DNA from: Paenibacillus hemerocallicola
GTDB taxonomy: Bacteria; Bacillota; Bacilli; Paenibacillales; NBRC-103111
NCBI RefSeq assembly: GCF_006265175.1
Contig: NZ_VDCQ01000030.1
Span: 21,047 to 85,046, forward strand
DNA: 64,000 nucleotides
Direction: 5' to 3'
The position numbers and the translations under genes were made by a program. The notes below the pieces were generated by a model. The model was not told where the DNA came from. It ran no database searches and worked only from the letters and a program-made list of their open reading frames with translations. The number at the start of each line of letters is the position of its first letter. Position 1 is the first letter of the stretch. Below, piece after piece: positions 45,566-55,254 of the stretch.

Positions 45566-46726
45566 TTAAAACGTACTCGATGAAATAGCAAGCGGAATAG
45601 TTGCTTGTATCTTTAAACCATTCGGTGAATTTGCGGAGAAAACGATGCTCCCTCCGGCTGATTTGCATCTTTCGATCATACCGCTTAGGCCGAATCCGAA
45701 ATTCAAAGGTTTCTCGCCGCTGAAATGACCGTCATCCGTGATGAGAAGCTTTACATGTTCATTCTCTTCCTCCACCGCAACGTCAACCTGGCTCGCACCG
45801 GCGTGCTTGAGGATGTTGGTTAACGCTTCTTGCAAGATCCTGTAGAGAATCACGCTGCATTCAACCGGCCACTCGCCGATAGGTCCGATTTCTTTGTATT
45901 GTATCCGCACCTGAGAATTGGCTTCGATTTGAGAGATCAGGCCTTTCAGCGCGATCGGTCCCAAGCCCTTCTCATCGTCCGACCATTCCTTTACTGCAAT
46001 CCTTACCTCATCCATCCCTTTCCTAGCTACCTTCAGAATTTCGTCTACGCTGTTTGCCGCCTCAACCGGGTCTTTCGGAATCATCAGCTTCAACGCTTGA
46101 AGTTGAACAATAAGCGAGGTCATCTGATGTCCAAGCCCGTCATGAATGTCGCGTGCCAATCTCGTACGCTCCGTCAGCGCAGCATAACCCATCGCCTGAA
46201 CGGATGTTTGCTGCAATTCGGAATACGCCGTATTCAATTGTTCCAGCTGCTTTCGGTTCGTTCGATGCGCTTCGTGAAGCCGGCTTTGATTTCGGACCGC
46301 GATATACATCAGGACAGCCGCTATGAGAGCGCCATATGAAACCCCGTCGACCAACATCATACCAAAAATGAGGCAAACCGTGACGAATGCGAGAGTAGCG
46401 GTCGAACGGTTCCATTTCGGATCAGCCACACCCAACATATACAGGAGCGGCCAGAAAATGCGGTGATCAGGGTGATCGGAATGAAGGATGCGAATGATGA
46501 CGGATATAGCGGTAAGAAAGCATACCGCGATGACATACCTTCTAGCGTTCCACCATCCTTTAGGCGCTGCCGCCATTCCTATATAACAAGCCGCGAAGGC
46601 AGCGTAAACGATAAGGACGTGGACATGTAGAAACGGATATTCAGGCCATATCAATACGAAAAAGGCAACGATAAAGGTAATATGTGCGGCGCGCGTGTCA
46701 ATGTGACGAAATATGTTTTTGTTCAT
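45566..46726 (-). CDS. Sensor histidine kinase, HisKA_3 type
   Basis: A 386-residue membrane kinase with about six hydrophobic segments in the first 150 residues, the phospho-acceptor motif ARDIHDGLGHQ, and a HATPase end (LYRILQEALTNILKHAGA, GFGLSGMIER). It lacks a visible extracellular sensor domain, so it may sense the membrane itself, like DesK or LiaS. The ATG at 46726 with AAGGAAAG is preferred over 46789. The divergent membrane protein gene is a possible target. Confidence 0.9.
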   Translation of the reverse strand: MNKNIFRHIDTRAAHITFIVAFFVLIWPEYPFLHVHVLIVYAAFAACYIGMAAAPKGWWNARRYVIAVCFLTAISVIIRILHSDHPDHRIFWPLLYMLGVADPKWNRSTATLAFVTVCLIFGMMLVDGVSYGALIAAVLMYIAVRNQSRLHEAHRTNRKQLEQLNTAYSELQQTSVQAMGYAALTERTRLARDIHDGLGHQMTSLIVQLQALKLMIPKDPVEAANSVDEILKVARKGMDEVRIAVKEWSDDEKGLGPIALKGLISQIEANSQVRIQYKEIGPIGEWPVECSVILYRILQEALTNILKHAGASQVDVAVEEENEHVKLLITDDGHFSGEKPLNFGFGLSGMIERCKSAGGSIVFSANSPNGLKIQATIPLAISSSTF

Positions 46727-46891
46727 TGTTCTTTCCTTCAGTCGGTTGGTTTCCTTCATCATATCAGATGAATCCGTTTTGCTCATCAATCGATCGATAT
46801 AGACGCTGAATAAAAATCAACTGCAGATAGACGTAAAAGGAATCGCATTTTGATATCTTTTGTGTGCAAAGAAAAATGAGGAGTGATTGCA

Positions 46892-47341
46892 ATGGATCTG
46901 GCCGGAAAAGAAAAAATCAATAAGAAAAAAAGGACGAAGTTTTTTTTGGTGGAATTGGTTAAGAAACGGTGGCCTTCTTTCGTGGCGTTGGCCATAGCCG
47001 CAACAGGACTTCCCGCTTCAACGGATCCCATGTCGTTGATCCTGTTTCTCGCAGCGCTTTTCTACCCGATATCGGGCGCAATTCGCGGTCATCTCCGCGG
47101 GGGGCGTACCATCTTGATACAGGCGATCGCATTGGTCTTCTTCGGCGTTATCGCGTTAGTGTCTGTGTACGTCGACAGAGACACGGGACTGATTCTGCTT
47201 GCGGCAGGTTATATCGGCCATACGATCTGGGACATTGCCCATTTTCGGACCGGAAGGATCGTCCGGCGGGGATATGCGGAATTTTGCGCGGTTTTGGATT
47301 TGCTTATTGCAGCCGTTCTGCTCGCTCCGATATTCATGTAA
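46892..47341 (+). CDS. Small membrane protein of unknown function
   Basis: A 149-residue protein with a Lys-rich cytoplasmic start (KEKINKKKRTK) and about four transmembrane helices; it is not assigned to a family here. It is transcribed away from the two-component system, with AGGAG seven bases before the ATG at 46892. Confidence 0.75.
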   Translation: MDLAGKEKINKKKRTKFFLVELVKKRWPSFVALAIAATGLPASTDPMSLILFLAALFYPISGAIRGHLRGGRTILIQAIALVFFGVIALVSVYVDRDTGLILLAAGYIGHTIWDIAHFRTGRIVRRGYAEFCAVLDLLIAAVLLAPIFM

Positions 47342-47407
47342 CACGTGGAGAGGCTGCCTTTCTGGGCTCCGATCCTGCTTGCCGTATATCCGGATAGTCA
47401 TGCTTTT

Positions 47408-48020
47408 TTAATCGGACAGCGATTTTAGATGTCCTTGGTTTTGAATGACAGTTCGAATGTGAAGATCCATTTCTAATGAAGGATAGTAGTCGGACCTCCA
47501 ATGTTCTAATTGATCTCGAGACAGTTTGTTCCGAAAATATTGTCCCAGTCCTAAAATATCGGCTTCCCTTGTTTGAATTTTGGCAAACATGTGATAAAAC
47601 CGTTTAGTAAGAAGCTCTTCCAGTTCTTTTTGGATGGAGTGGATTGATGGATGTTCCCTCGTCTCCAAAATGGAAGCTTTCAAGTTTATCCGACTCTCCA
47701 TGTATGGCTTTTTATCAACAACCTTACTGTCATGGGTCATTGTATTACTAACAATCAAAACGGTTGCGTGATCCATGACTTCAATTTTTCCCTGGGTGCT
47801 ATGCCCGTTAAATGCATTAATCAAAAGAGTCTCATCCGAACTGATTTGATCAACCATCTTGCCATTTTTAATAACCGCTGTACCGACATGTTCAACTTTC
47901 GTACTTTTCCGGGATTTAACAATCGGTATGGCAACGTCGCGCGTATAGGAGTGGATACTGCGGTAAACCTGCCAAATCCGTGTCAGCGCGAAAACTTCCT
48001 CTGTAATCGAACCCCAAAGT
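47408..48020 (-). pseudogene. gerAC: Truncated Ger(x)C spore germination lipoprotein
   Basis: The C-terminal two thirds of a GerAC-family protein are readable: ITEEVFALTRIWQVYRSIHS, VEHVGTAVIKNGKMVDQISS and the C-terminal domain (MFAKIQTREADILGLGQYFR). GerAC is the lipoprotein part of GerA-type germinant receptors. The signal peptide, lipobox and first ~150 residues are absent; instead the frame runs into sequence that encodes the end of GerAB in another frame, which points to a deletion between the two genes. Confidence 0.7.
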
Positions 48021-48285
48021 AGTATATGGATATTGGAACCGCAATTAAAATATAGAGCCTTAATATCGTATTCCACCACATTAATTGTTCCACATCCTTC
48101 CAGCCCGGAATTGTTATGCAAATGATAAATACGATCACTGAAGGGGAAATCACAAGGAAAACGGGTTTAACGGACGGCAAAAATTGGTGCAACGGCAGCA
48201 ATCAGAACTTTATTTCTGTTGTAGGAGACGTAAGGCTGCACGAAACCGAGAAACAAAAAACCTCCCGCAAATGCAAAAAAGCTTT
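47983..48285 (-). pseudogene. gerAB: Remnant of a GerAB-type germinant permease
   Basis: Hydrophobic sequence FLPSVKPVFLVISPSVIVF and WWNTILRLYILIAVPISIYYF resembles the last two transmembrane segments of GerAB. Farther upstream a second frame reads GGFLFLGFVQPYVSYNRNK, so a frameshift near 48190 is also likely. Only about 70-100 of ~360 residues remain. Confidence 0.5.
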
Positions 48286-48526
48286 CTAAATAGAGGGGGT
48301 CCTAATAAAGGAAAAGTGTTCGTCGAAAAGGGGGAATACATAACGCCAATCCATGTTCTGAAAAGAAGTGATAAAAACAAATATGACAATCGGAAGAAAT
48401 AGTAAGGTTAGTTAAAAGGGGATTTGTATAGTAATAAAAATATAATTATAATCAGTAATTATTTATTGTAAAACGATAAAATGCGTGTTAAAATCAAACT
48501 GACAAAAACGAAGTGAGGTGCATTTT
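48286..48526. other. AT-rich gap
   Basis: No convincing gene. The sequence turns strongly AT-rich from about 48400 toward the start of the next gene and probably holds its promoter, but no clear hexamer pair was selected. Confidence 0.5.
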
Positions 48527-49009
48527 ATGGAACGAGGAACAACACTCTTTTTAAAGGTTACTTTATTTCTTATTGGAATTCCGATTCTGGCTTTGTGTAT
48601 ATTTTTTGTGCCTCAGTTAGCGAATTTTGCAGCGGAATTGTATCCGGATATTGCTTATATGAAATATCTCGTTTTCATTGATTTGTATGCAACGGCGATC
48701 CCTTTTTACTTTGCTCTGTATCAAGCTTTTAAACTTTTAATCTACATTGACAAGAACACAGCTTTCTCGGAATTATCTGTAAAAGCTTTAAAGAATATAA
48801 AATACTGTGCAATCGCAATCAGTATTTTGTATGTATTAGGCATGCCGCTCTTTTATCTCATTGCAGAGTTAGACGATGCCCCGGGTATCATATTAATCGG
48901 AATGGTCATCATTTTTGCTTCCATGGTGGTTGCAGTCTTTGCTGCTGTTCTTCAAAAGCTATTAAAAAATGCCATAGATATAAAATCAGAAAATGACTTA
49001 ACGGTCTGA
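48527..49009 (+). CDS. DUF2975 membrane protein
   Basis: A 160-residue protein with four transmembrane helices, of the DUF2975 family. It is followed at ten bases by a small YozG-like regulator, the usual arrangement for this family in Firmicutes. The ATG at 48527 is preceded by GAGGTG. Confidence 0.85.
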   Translation: MERGTTLFLKVTLFLIGIPILALCIFFVPQLANFAAELYPDIAYMKYLVFIDLYATAIPFYFALYQAFKLLIYIDKNTAFSELSVKALKNIKYCAIAISILYVLGMPLFYLIAELDDAPGIILIGMVIIFASMVVAVFAAVLQKLLKNAIDIKSENDLTV

Positions 49010-49019
49010 GGTGAATAAC

Positions 49020-49250
49020 ATGGCAATGATAATCAATATTGATGTGATGCTGGCTAAAAGGAAAATGAGCGTAACAGAGCTTTCGGAGAGGGTTGGCATC
49101 ACTATGGCTAACCTTTCTATATTGAAAAACGGAAAGGCAAAAGCCATAAGGCTTTCAACTTTAGAGGCCATTTGCAAAGCATTAGAATGCCAACCCGGGG
49201 ATATTTTAGAGTACAAAAGTGACGGAGACATTCAAGGATCAAATTTATAA
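49020..49250 (+). CDS. Small Xre-family regulator (YozG-like)
   Basis: A 76-residue helix-turn-helix protein (MSVTELSERVGITMANLSILKNG, CQPGDILEY). The ATG at 49020 with GAGGTG six bases upstream fits better than the GTG at 49011. It likely controls itself and the DUF2975 gene. Confidence 0.88.
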   Translation: MAMIINIDVMLAKRKMSVTELSERVGITMANLSILKNGKAKAIRLSTLEAICKALECQPGDILEYKSDGDIQGSNL

Positions 49251-49329
49251 AGGGGATGAAGGAGGCTTTGCTGAAGCTCGTAAGGACTGGCTCCTCCGTA
49301 TGGATATATTTGTGTGGTGAGGAGAAATC

Positions 49330-50124
49330 ATGAGGGTATTGCTGCAGTTCATTCGTTTTGGTTGGGGGCAGGCATTGTCTTGTCTGTTTCCCGTCGTTAT
49401 TTTCGCTTCGTTGGCTATAACGAAGCTTATCCCAATCCCTTGGCTGCCGAGATATGACTGGCTGCTGCTCATTTGCCTCGCAATGCAATGGTGGATGGTG
49501 CATTCCGGTCTTGAAACGCGCGATGAACTTAAAGTTATTACCTTGTTTCACTTGATAGGCCTGGCACTTGAGCTGTTCAAGGTGCATATGGGTTCTTGGT
49601 CGTACCCCGAGGAGGGGTACTCGAAGGTGTTTGGCGTTCCGTTATACAGCGGATTTATGTACGCGAGTGTGGCGAGTTATCTATGCCAAGCGTGGCGGAG
49701 GTTGAAGGTCGAATTGGTGAGATGGCCACCGTTCTCGATGGTGGTACCGCTTGCCGCGATGATTTATTTAAACTTTTTCACCCACCATTATTGGGTCGAT
49801 GTTCGTTGGTGGCTGTCGGCGCTTGTCCTTCTCGTATTTTGGCGGACATGGGTCACGTATGAGGTCGGTGGAACGCGATACCGGATGCCGCTTGCGCTTT
49901 CTTTCGTGCTGATCGGATTTTTTATCTGGATAGCGGAAAACGTCGCTACCTTCTTCGGAGCCTGGGAATATCCGGATCAGTCGGTATCGTGGCAAATCGT
50001 CCATTTTGGCAAGGTGAGCTCATGGCTACTGCTTGTGATTGTCAGCTTTTTGATTGTAGCCACTTTAAAGCTGGTGAAGGATCGACAAACCCCTGCTTCA
50101 AAAGATATAAGCATCCAAGGATAA
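49330..50124 (+). CDS. DUF817 membrane protein (YoaT-like)
   Basis: A 264-residue protein with about eight transmembrane helices and the family's charged/aromatic motifs (MGSWSYPEEGYSKVFGVPLYSGFMYASV in two parts, THHYWVDVRWW, WEYPDQSVSW). The function is unknown. RBS GTGAGGAGA. Confidence 0.85.
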   Translation: MRVLLQFIRFGWGQALSCLFPVVIFASLAITKLIPIPWLPRYDWLLLICLAMQWWMVHSGLETRDELKVITLFHLIGLALELFKVHMGSWSYPEEGYSKVFGVPLYSGFMYASVASYLCQAWRRLKVELVRWPPFSMVVPLAAMIYLNFFTHHYWVDVRWWLSALVLLVFWRTWVTYEVGGTRYRMPLALSFVLIGFFIWIAENVATFFGAWEYPDQSVSWQIVHFGKVSSWLLLVIVSFLIVATLKLVKDRQTPASKDISIQG

Positions 50125-50319
50125 TTACTTCTTCGCCGTTATTTCCACAACATTTCAAGTCCGATGTTTTTATCGTATTCGTAACAAGGGTATCGTTTGT
50201 TCCGCCTCAAGCGAGCGGGTAGCTTACGCTGCCTGTAGCGGGACGGCCCGAGAAAGTCTATGATAGAGGAGGATGCATGAAAAGTTGGAGATGCCCCGAG
50301 CAGAAGGAGGAAGGTTACA

Positions 50320-51201
50320 ATGAACATGAAGCCGGGTGAAACGGCGATAGGATTTATCGGCATCGGCGTAATGGGAAAAAGCATGGCGGAGCATATCCGG
50401 CAAGCCGGCTATGAGCTGCACGTCTACACCCGCACGGCCGCCAAGGCGGACGAGCTGGTGCATAGAGGCGCCGTCTGGCACGAGACCCCGGCCGATCTGG
50501 CCTCCGCTTGCGATGCGATCATTACGATGGTCGGTTATCCGAAGGATGTGGAAGAGCTGTACCTCGGCGAACGGGGGTTGATCGCTCGCGCCAAAGCGGG
50601 CGCGTATTTGATCGATATGACGACGTCCAGTCCGATTTTGGCCAAGCGAATCCATGAAGCGGCTGCGCGGAAGGGGCTGTACGCCCTCGATGCGCCGGTT
50701 TCCGGCGGGGATATCGGCGCGCGCGAGCGCAGATTGTCCATTATGGTCGGGGGAGATCAGGAGGCGTTCGACGCCGTGCTGCCTCTGCTCCAGCGGATGG
50801 GTGCCAACATCGTGCGTCAAGGCGGGGCCGGAGCGGGACAGCATACGAAGATGTGCAACCAGATCGCCATCGCTTCGAATATGCTCGGCGTTTGCGAAGC
50901 GATCGCCTATGCCGAAGCGGCGGGGCTGGACCCGAACACCGTGCTCGGCAGCATCGAATCCGGCGCCGCGGGCAGCTGGTCGCTCAGCAATCTGGGACCG
51001 CGCATCATCGCAGGCAACTTTGAGCCGGGCTTCTACGTCAAGCATTTTATCAAAGACATGGGGATCGCCCTGGAGGCGGCGAAGGAGATGGGACTGGACA
51101 CGCCGGGGCTGAAGCTGGCCGAATCCCTGTATCGGCAGCTCGAGGAGAAGGGCTATGCGGAGAAAGGAACCCAGGCCTTGTACAAGCTGTGGGCCGAATA
51201 A
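50320..51201 (+). CDS. Beta-hydroxyacid dehydrogenase (GarR/3-hydroxyisobutyrate dehydrogenase-like)
   Basis: A 293-residue NAD(P)-dependent enzyme with GFIGIGVMGKSM, the canonical substrate motif DAPVSGGDIGA and the catalytic lysine in GAGQHTKMCNQI. It is closer to the family consensus than the homologue at 38940. Together with the isomerase at 51804 a glyoxylate/hydroxypyruvate or sugar-acid route is conceivable. Strong AAGGAGGAAGG site. Confidence 0.9.
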   Translation: MNMKPGETAIGFIGIGVMGKSMAEHIRQAGYELHVYTRTAAKADELVHRGAVWHETPADLASACDAIITMVGYPKDVEELYLGERGLIARAKAGAYLIDMTTSSPILAKRIHEAAARKGLYALDAPVSGGDIGARERRLSIMVGGDQEAFDAVLPLLQRMGANIVRQGGAGAGQHTKMCNQIAIASNMLGVCEAIAYAEAAGLDPNTVLGSIESGAAGSWSLSNLGPRIIAGNFEPGFYVKHFIKDMGIALEAAKEMGLDTPGLKLAESLYRQLEEKGYAEKGTQALYKLWAE

Positions 51202-51289
51202 GGCGCTCCTGTCTCCGGGCTGCAAGGCAATCGCTTCCGGAATGGAACGAGCGCCAGATGCCATAGTTCAACTTATGCGGAGGAACTCC

Positions 51290-51742
51290 ATGAACATTAG
51301 AAGGCTGGGCTCGGCCGAAGCGCCCCCCATGGATTTGCTGCTGTTGGCGGATCCATCCCGGACGTTGGTCGAAGCCTACATCGCCAGAGGACAATGCTTC
51401 GTCGCCGACCGGGACGGCGGCACGATAGGCGTATACGTACTCTTGCCGACAAGACCCGGGACGGTGGAACTGGTCAATGTGGCCGTTGCCGAGGACGAGC
51501 AGGGCAAAGGGATAGGCAAATTGTTGGTCCTTCACGCCGTCGAGCAAGCCCGAGAGCAGCGTTACCATACGATCGAAGTCGGGACCGGCAGCACGGGCGT
51601 CGTCCAACTGGCGCTTTATCAGAAATGCGGCTTTCGCATGACCGGCATCGACCGGGATTTTTTTGTCCGGCACTATGAAGAGGAGATTTACGAGAACGGT
51701 ATCCGGCTACGGGACATGGTCCGGCTTTCTCGGGATTTATAG
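51290..51742 (+). CDS. GNAT-family N-acetyltransferase
   Basis: A 150-residue acetyltransferase with the acetyl-CoA motif VAEDEQGKGIGKLL and the C-terminal YQKCGFRMTGIDRDFF. The substrate is unknown. The ATG at 51290 follows GCGGAGGA; the upstream extension overlapping the previous gene's end is not used. Confidence 0.88.
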   Translation: MNIRRLGSAEAPPMDLLLLADPSRTLVEAYIARGQCFVADRDGGTIGVYVLLPTRPGTVELVNVAVAEDEQGKGIGKLLVLHAVEQAREQRYHTIEVGTGSTGVVQLALYQKCGFRMTGIDRDFFVRHYEEEIYENGIRLRDMVRLSRDL

Positions 51743-51803
51743 GGAATGTCCGCCGGGGGGGATCGGATGGGACATCGGCGAGTCGGGCCGAAGGAGGGGA
51801 CAT

Positions 51804-52637
51804 ATGTTTACTTATAGCGTGACGCAATGGATTTTCGGAAATGAACCGATGGACACGAGCTTGCAGCGGCTCCAGCGTTTCGGATACGACGGCGTCGAGC
51901 TGGCGGGGGAGCCGGCGAAGCTGGACATCGACGGGCTGCGGGAGCAAATGAAGCGATACGGGCTCGTCTGCACCTCGATATGCGGCATTTACACGGCCGA
52001 GCGCGATTTGTCGCACCACGATCCGACTCGGCGGCAGGAAGCCGTCCGATATGTGAAGGATTGCGTAGACATGGCGGAGCGGCTCGGGGCGTCCGTCGTC
52101 ATTGTCGTACCCACGCCGGTCGGCAAGAACGGTCCGATTACGAACCGGCAGGACGAGTGGGCCAACGCAATCCTGAGCCTGAAGGAGGCGGGCACGTACG
52201 CCCAATCGAAAAACGTCCGTCTCGCCATAGAAGCGCTGAACCGGTTCGAGACGTATCTGGTGAACACGCTGGCAGCGGCCAAACGGCTGGCGGAGGCGGT
52301 GAACGTCGCGAGCGTAGGCGTCATGGCGGACTTATTCCATATGAATATCGAAGAACGTGATCATAGCGAGGCGATACGGGACATTGCCCCGTACTTGGCT
52401 CATGTACATATCGCGGACAATACGCGCGAAGCGGCGGGACTGGGGCAAACCGACTTTACGGACGTGTTCCGCACGCTGATCGGCATCGGATACGACGGAA
52501 ATGTGACGATGGAGTTTTTGCCGCGAATTTCCAACCCGTACAAGGCTGCCGGGACAACCGGCTCGGGCGAGATCTACGACGCCTACGCCAAGCAGTCGAT
52601 CGAGCATATTCGAGGGATCGTGCGGAAGTTACGATAG
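51804..52637 (+). CDS. Sugar phosphate isomerase/epimerase (AP-endonuclease family 2 TIM barrel)
   Basis: A 277-residue xylose-isomerase-like TIM barrel of the IolE/Hyi type: LQRFGYDGVELAGEP, ALNRFETYLVNT (metal-binding Glu region), MADLFHMNIEE, HVHIADNTRE and MEFLPR supply the expected Glu/Asp/His metal ligands. The start is the ATG at 51804 after AAGGAGGGG. Confidence 0.87.
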   Translation: MFTYSVTQWIFGNEPMDTSLQRLQRFGYDGVELAGEPAKLDIDGLREQMKRYGLVCTSICGIYTAERDLSHHDPTRRQEAVRYVKDCVDMAERLGASVVIVVPTPVGKNGPITNRQDEWANAILSLKEAGTYAQSKNVRLAIEALNRFETYLVNTLAAAKRLAEAVNVASVGVMADLFHMNIEERDHSEAIRDIAPYLAHVHIADNTREAAGLGQTDFTDVFRTLIGIGYDGNVTMEFLPRISNPYKAAGTTGSGEIYDAYAKQSIEHIRGIVRKLR

Positions 52638-52706
52638 GATCAAAATTTCAGCGGGCCATTCCCAAGTGATGAGAGCTTGGCGTGGCCGTCCCATAGGAAC
52701 GACAAA

Positions 52707-52753
52707 ACCTCCAGTTCCGCTTCGAAGGTGAAGCGGTACCGGAGGTCATTTTT
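52707..52753. terminator. Terminator between convergent genes
   Basis: ACCTCC..CCGCTTC pairs with GAAGCGG..GGAGGT (two mismatched positions) and is followed by CATTTTT on the plus strand; the minus side has a shorter T run. Confidence 0.75.
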
Positions 52754-52801
52754 AATCCGATTTGTTATTTCCAAGGAGACGCCGCCGCGCCAAGCCTCCT
52801 A

Positions 52802-54163
52802 TCATCCGGTCGTCGGCCGTACCGGGAGCGTTGCGCGCGAACGCCTGCGAACGTAGGCGTATACCGTGAGCATCACGATCAGCTCCGAGAGCGGGATAGC
52901 CAGCCAGATGCCCGTCGTGCCGAACATGTGCGGCAGCGTGAACAGTAGGGCGACCATCAGCAGCATTTCCCGGGCGACGGTAATCCAGGTGGCCATACGC
53001 ACCTGATCGGTCGCTTGAAAATACGTCATCATGACGAAGTTTACGCCCATGAACAAGTAGGCGATGAAGAACAGACGGATGCCGGTCACGGCCAGCTCGC
53101 GGACTTCGACGGCAAACGTCCCGAACAACGAGACGATGCCATCCGCCGCGACCGATCCGATGATAAAGATGCCGAGTCCCGCCCCGAAAGCGGTACGGAC
53201 GGCGATCCGGATCGTCTCTTTTTGCCGGGCGTGCAGCTTGGCTCCCCTGTAGTAGCTGATCAGCGGCTGTACGGCCGATCCCATGCCGAGGAACAGCATG
53301 AGCATGACGCTATGCACATAATTGAGGATGGAGAAGGCTGAGACGCCGACCGTTCCCGCCCATCGCACCATTGCCATGTTGTAGCCAGCCGTAAACACGG
53401 CGATTCCGATTTCCGCGACAAAGCTCGGAAAACCGATCGCGAGCGTGCTTCTGGCCAGCTTCCACGACAGACGAGGCTTCGTAAAACGAAGCGTGCTGTC
53501 CTTGCGCATGAAATGCGTGAATAGCACGCATGCTCCGATAACCGCCCCGCCGACCAATGCCCAAGCGGACCCCGCCACCCCGAAATCGAGAACAAACAGC
53601 AGGACGTAGTTCAATACGATGTTGCACCCCGCAGTAACGAGCAGGGAGATCATGGACAAGGTCGGATTGCCGTCGTTGCGGACAAATACGCTGAACGCAT
53701 TTTGCACGGTAATGGCGAATCCGCAGGCCAATAAAACGCTCATATATTCCATGACGTAAGGCATCGTCTCGTCATTCGCCCCAAGAAACAGCGCGAGCCT
53801 TTCCCGGAACCCGAACGCGATCGCCGCGAGCAGCAAAGTCAAGCCGAATATTAGCGTCAAGGAGTGCGTGAATACGGAGCGGGCCTCCTCATATCGCTTG
53901 GCGCCCATACTTTTGGAGTAAAGAGTTGCGCCTCCGATGCCGATCCATAGCGATACCGCAATGAAGATGGAAAATACGGGGACGGCTACGTTTACCCCCG
54001 CCAGCGCCACTTCACCGAATCGATGCCCCACGAAAATGCCGTCCACGACGACATTGATAGACATCATAAACATTCCGATCAGTGACGGAATCAAGTAACG
54101 AACGAATACTTTTCCCGTGGATTCGGTTTCCAGGGCTTGCAAGCCGTTTTGTTCTTTAAGCAT
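52802..54163 (-). CDS. MATE-family efflux transporter
   Basis: A 453-residue membrane protein with twelve predicted helices and MATE features (NVVVDGIFVGHRFGEVALAGVNV, GIGGATLYSKSMGAKRYEEA). It exports cationic drugs or metabolites using an ion gradient. The ATG at 54163 follows AGAGGTG; it is 16 bases behind the TetR gene, which should control it. Confidence 0.9.
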   Translation of the reverse strand: MLKEQNGLQALETESTGKVFVRYLIPSLIGMFMMSINVVVDGIFVGHRFGEVALAGVNVAVPVFSIFIAVSLWIGIGGATLYSKSMGAKRYEEARSVFTHSLTLIFGLTLLLAAIAFGFRERLALFLGANDETMPYVMEYMSVLLACGFAITVQNAFSVFVRNDGNPTLSMISLLVTAGCNIVLNYVLLFVLDFGVAGSAWALVGGAVIGACVLFTHFMRKDSTLRFTKPRLSWKLARSTLAIGFPSFVAEIGIAVFTAGYNMAMVRWAGTVGVSAFSILNYVHSVMLMLFLGMGSAVQPLISYYRGAKLHARQKETIRIAVRTAFGAGLGIFIIGSVAADGIVSLFGTFAVEVRELAVTGIRLFFIAYLFMGVNFVMMTYFQATDQVRMATWITVAREMLLMVALLFTLPHMFGTTGIWLAIPLSELIVMLTVYAYVRRRSRATLPVRPTTG

Positions 54164-54179
54164 TATGCACCTCTGATTG

Positions 54180-54752
54180 TCAGTCCCCGTGAAGCAATCC
54201 ATTCCATAGCAAGGAGAAAGTCGCTTCCGCGGCTTGGATAAAATAGTCCGGGCTGCCGAAAATAAGCTTCGCGGTCAAGCCTTCGTAAATCGTATGGACG
54301 GCCAGCGCCCCGTCCTTCGGGTTTGCCTGGATGTCGGGATCGTGCTGAAAGGCAAGCTCCAGCAAATGGAGCAGGTGATGCGAGTACAGCTCATACATCG
54401 TAAGGAACAGCTCCTGCAGCTGCTGCGGGGGCATGAACGCCATCAGAAACATCAGTTTGACGTTGCGGTTGGTCGCGTAACGGTCTCTCATCTCCACGAC
54501 GAATTGATCGAGCAGCTTGCGCATCGGCTTTCCTTTGTGTTCATTGAAAAAAGTGGTAAGGAAGGCGATTTCCTGCTTCGTCGCTTCCTCGTGAATTTCG
54601 ACGACCAAATCTTTTTTGCTCTCGAAATGGGCGTACATCGACTGCTTCTTGATGCCGACTTCGTCCGCGATATCCGCCAGCTTCGTGCCCTCGTACCCGT
54701 ATCGGAGTAGATGGCCGACCGCTGCTCTTTTGATCTCTTCTCTCCGGCTCAT
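54180..54752 (-). CDS. TetR-family repressor
   Basis: A 190-residue regulator with an N-terminal helix-turn-helix (LADIADEVGIKKQSMYAHFESKKDLV in part) and a variable ligand domain. The likely start is the ATG at 54752. Two related operator-like sites lie directly upstream. Confidence 0.9.
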   Translation of the reverse strand: MSRREEIKRAAVGHLLRYGYEGTKLADIADEVGIKKQSMYAHFESKKDLVVEIHEEATKQEIAFLTTFFNEHKGKPMRKLLDQFVVEMRDRYATNRNVKLMFLMAFMPPQQLQELFLTMYELYSHHLLHLLELAFQHDPDIQANPKDGALAVHTIYEGLTAKLIFGSPDYFIQAAEATFSLLWNGLLHGD

Positions 54753-54778
54753 GGCGTCCCCCTTGTTCAAAACTAACC

Positions 54779-54868
54779 ATTAACCTTACTGTAGTCAGTT
54801 TCATATATTAGATATATTAACAACATTCAATTAAAAAATCAACATTTTAACTGACTGTGGTAAGTTAA
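54779..54868. promoter_or_regulatory. Paired operator-like sites of the TetR repressor
   Basis: TTAACCTTACTGTAGTCAGTTT (54780-54801, overlapping the upstream RBS region) and its near reverse complement AACTGACTGTGGTAAGTTAA (54849-54868) share the core TTACnnnAGTCAGTT. Between them is AT-rich promoter-like sequence. Confidence 0.65.
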
Positions 54869-55254
54869 TTTTTAATAAATTGTTGCAAAGGGACGAAGCA
54901 GACTGCCGCGAAGGTTGTATCGCCGAGCAGTCCGAGCGAGGAGTAGAGCCGTAGGTGTACTTGAGCGTAAACGTCGATGCGCGGAGGCGCATCGTCGGCG
55001 CTGAACGCCAAATAACGCGAACGGCTCGCGCTGCTTAGCGAATAGTATGACACGGGGATTGTCAGGGCAACATTTGGGAGGGAAGAATGGGGATCGGCCG
55101 GATCGGCCACGGAGCGGTGAGACGGCGAGCCTGGGTTGACTTACGCTGCCTTGTCGTTCGGGTGCGAGTTAAGCGTAACTGGATTCGCACGTTGTCGGGC
55201 GTGCAACGAAAAAAAAGCCGAGACGCTTGTCCCGGCAAGTGGCTCTCGCTGTCG
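54869..55254. other. Gap with GC-rich hairpins and a terminator
   Basis: CGATGCGC and GCGCATCG at about 54979-54998 form a perfect hairpin. At 55207-55251 the minus strand has an imperfect stem (AGCC/GGCT, CTTG/CAAG) followed by eight T residues, likely the terminator of the cupin-like gene. An 81-residue minus-strand frame at 54865-55110 has beta-rich composition but no RBS and no family; I do not annotate it. Confidence 0.45.

Noticed and set aside
48184..48402. 72-codon plus-strand frame, basic
   Set aside because: No RBS of quality and overlaps gerAB-like sequence on the other strand.
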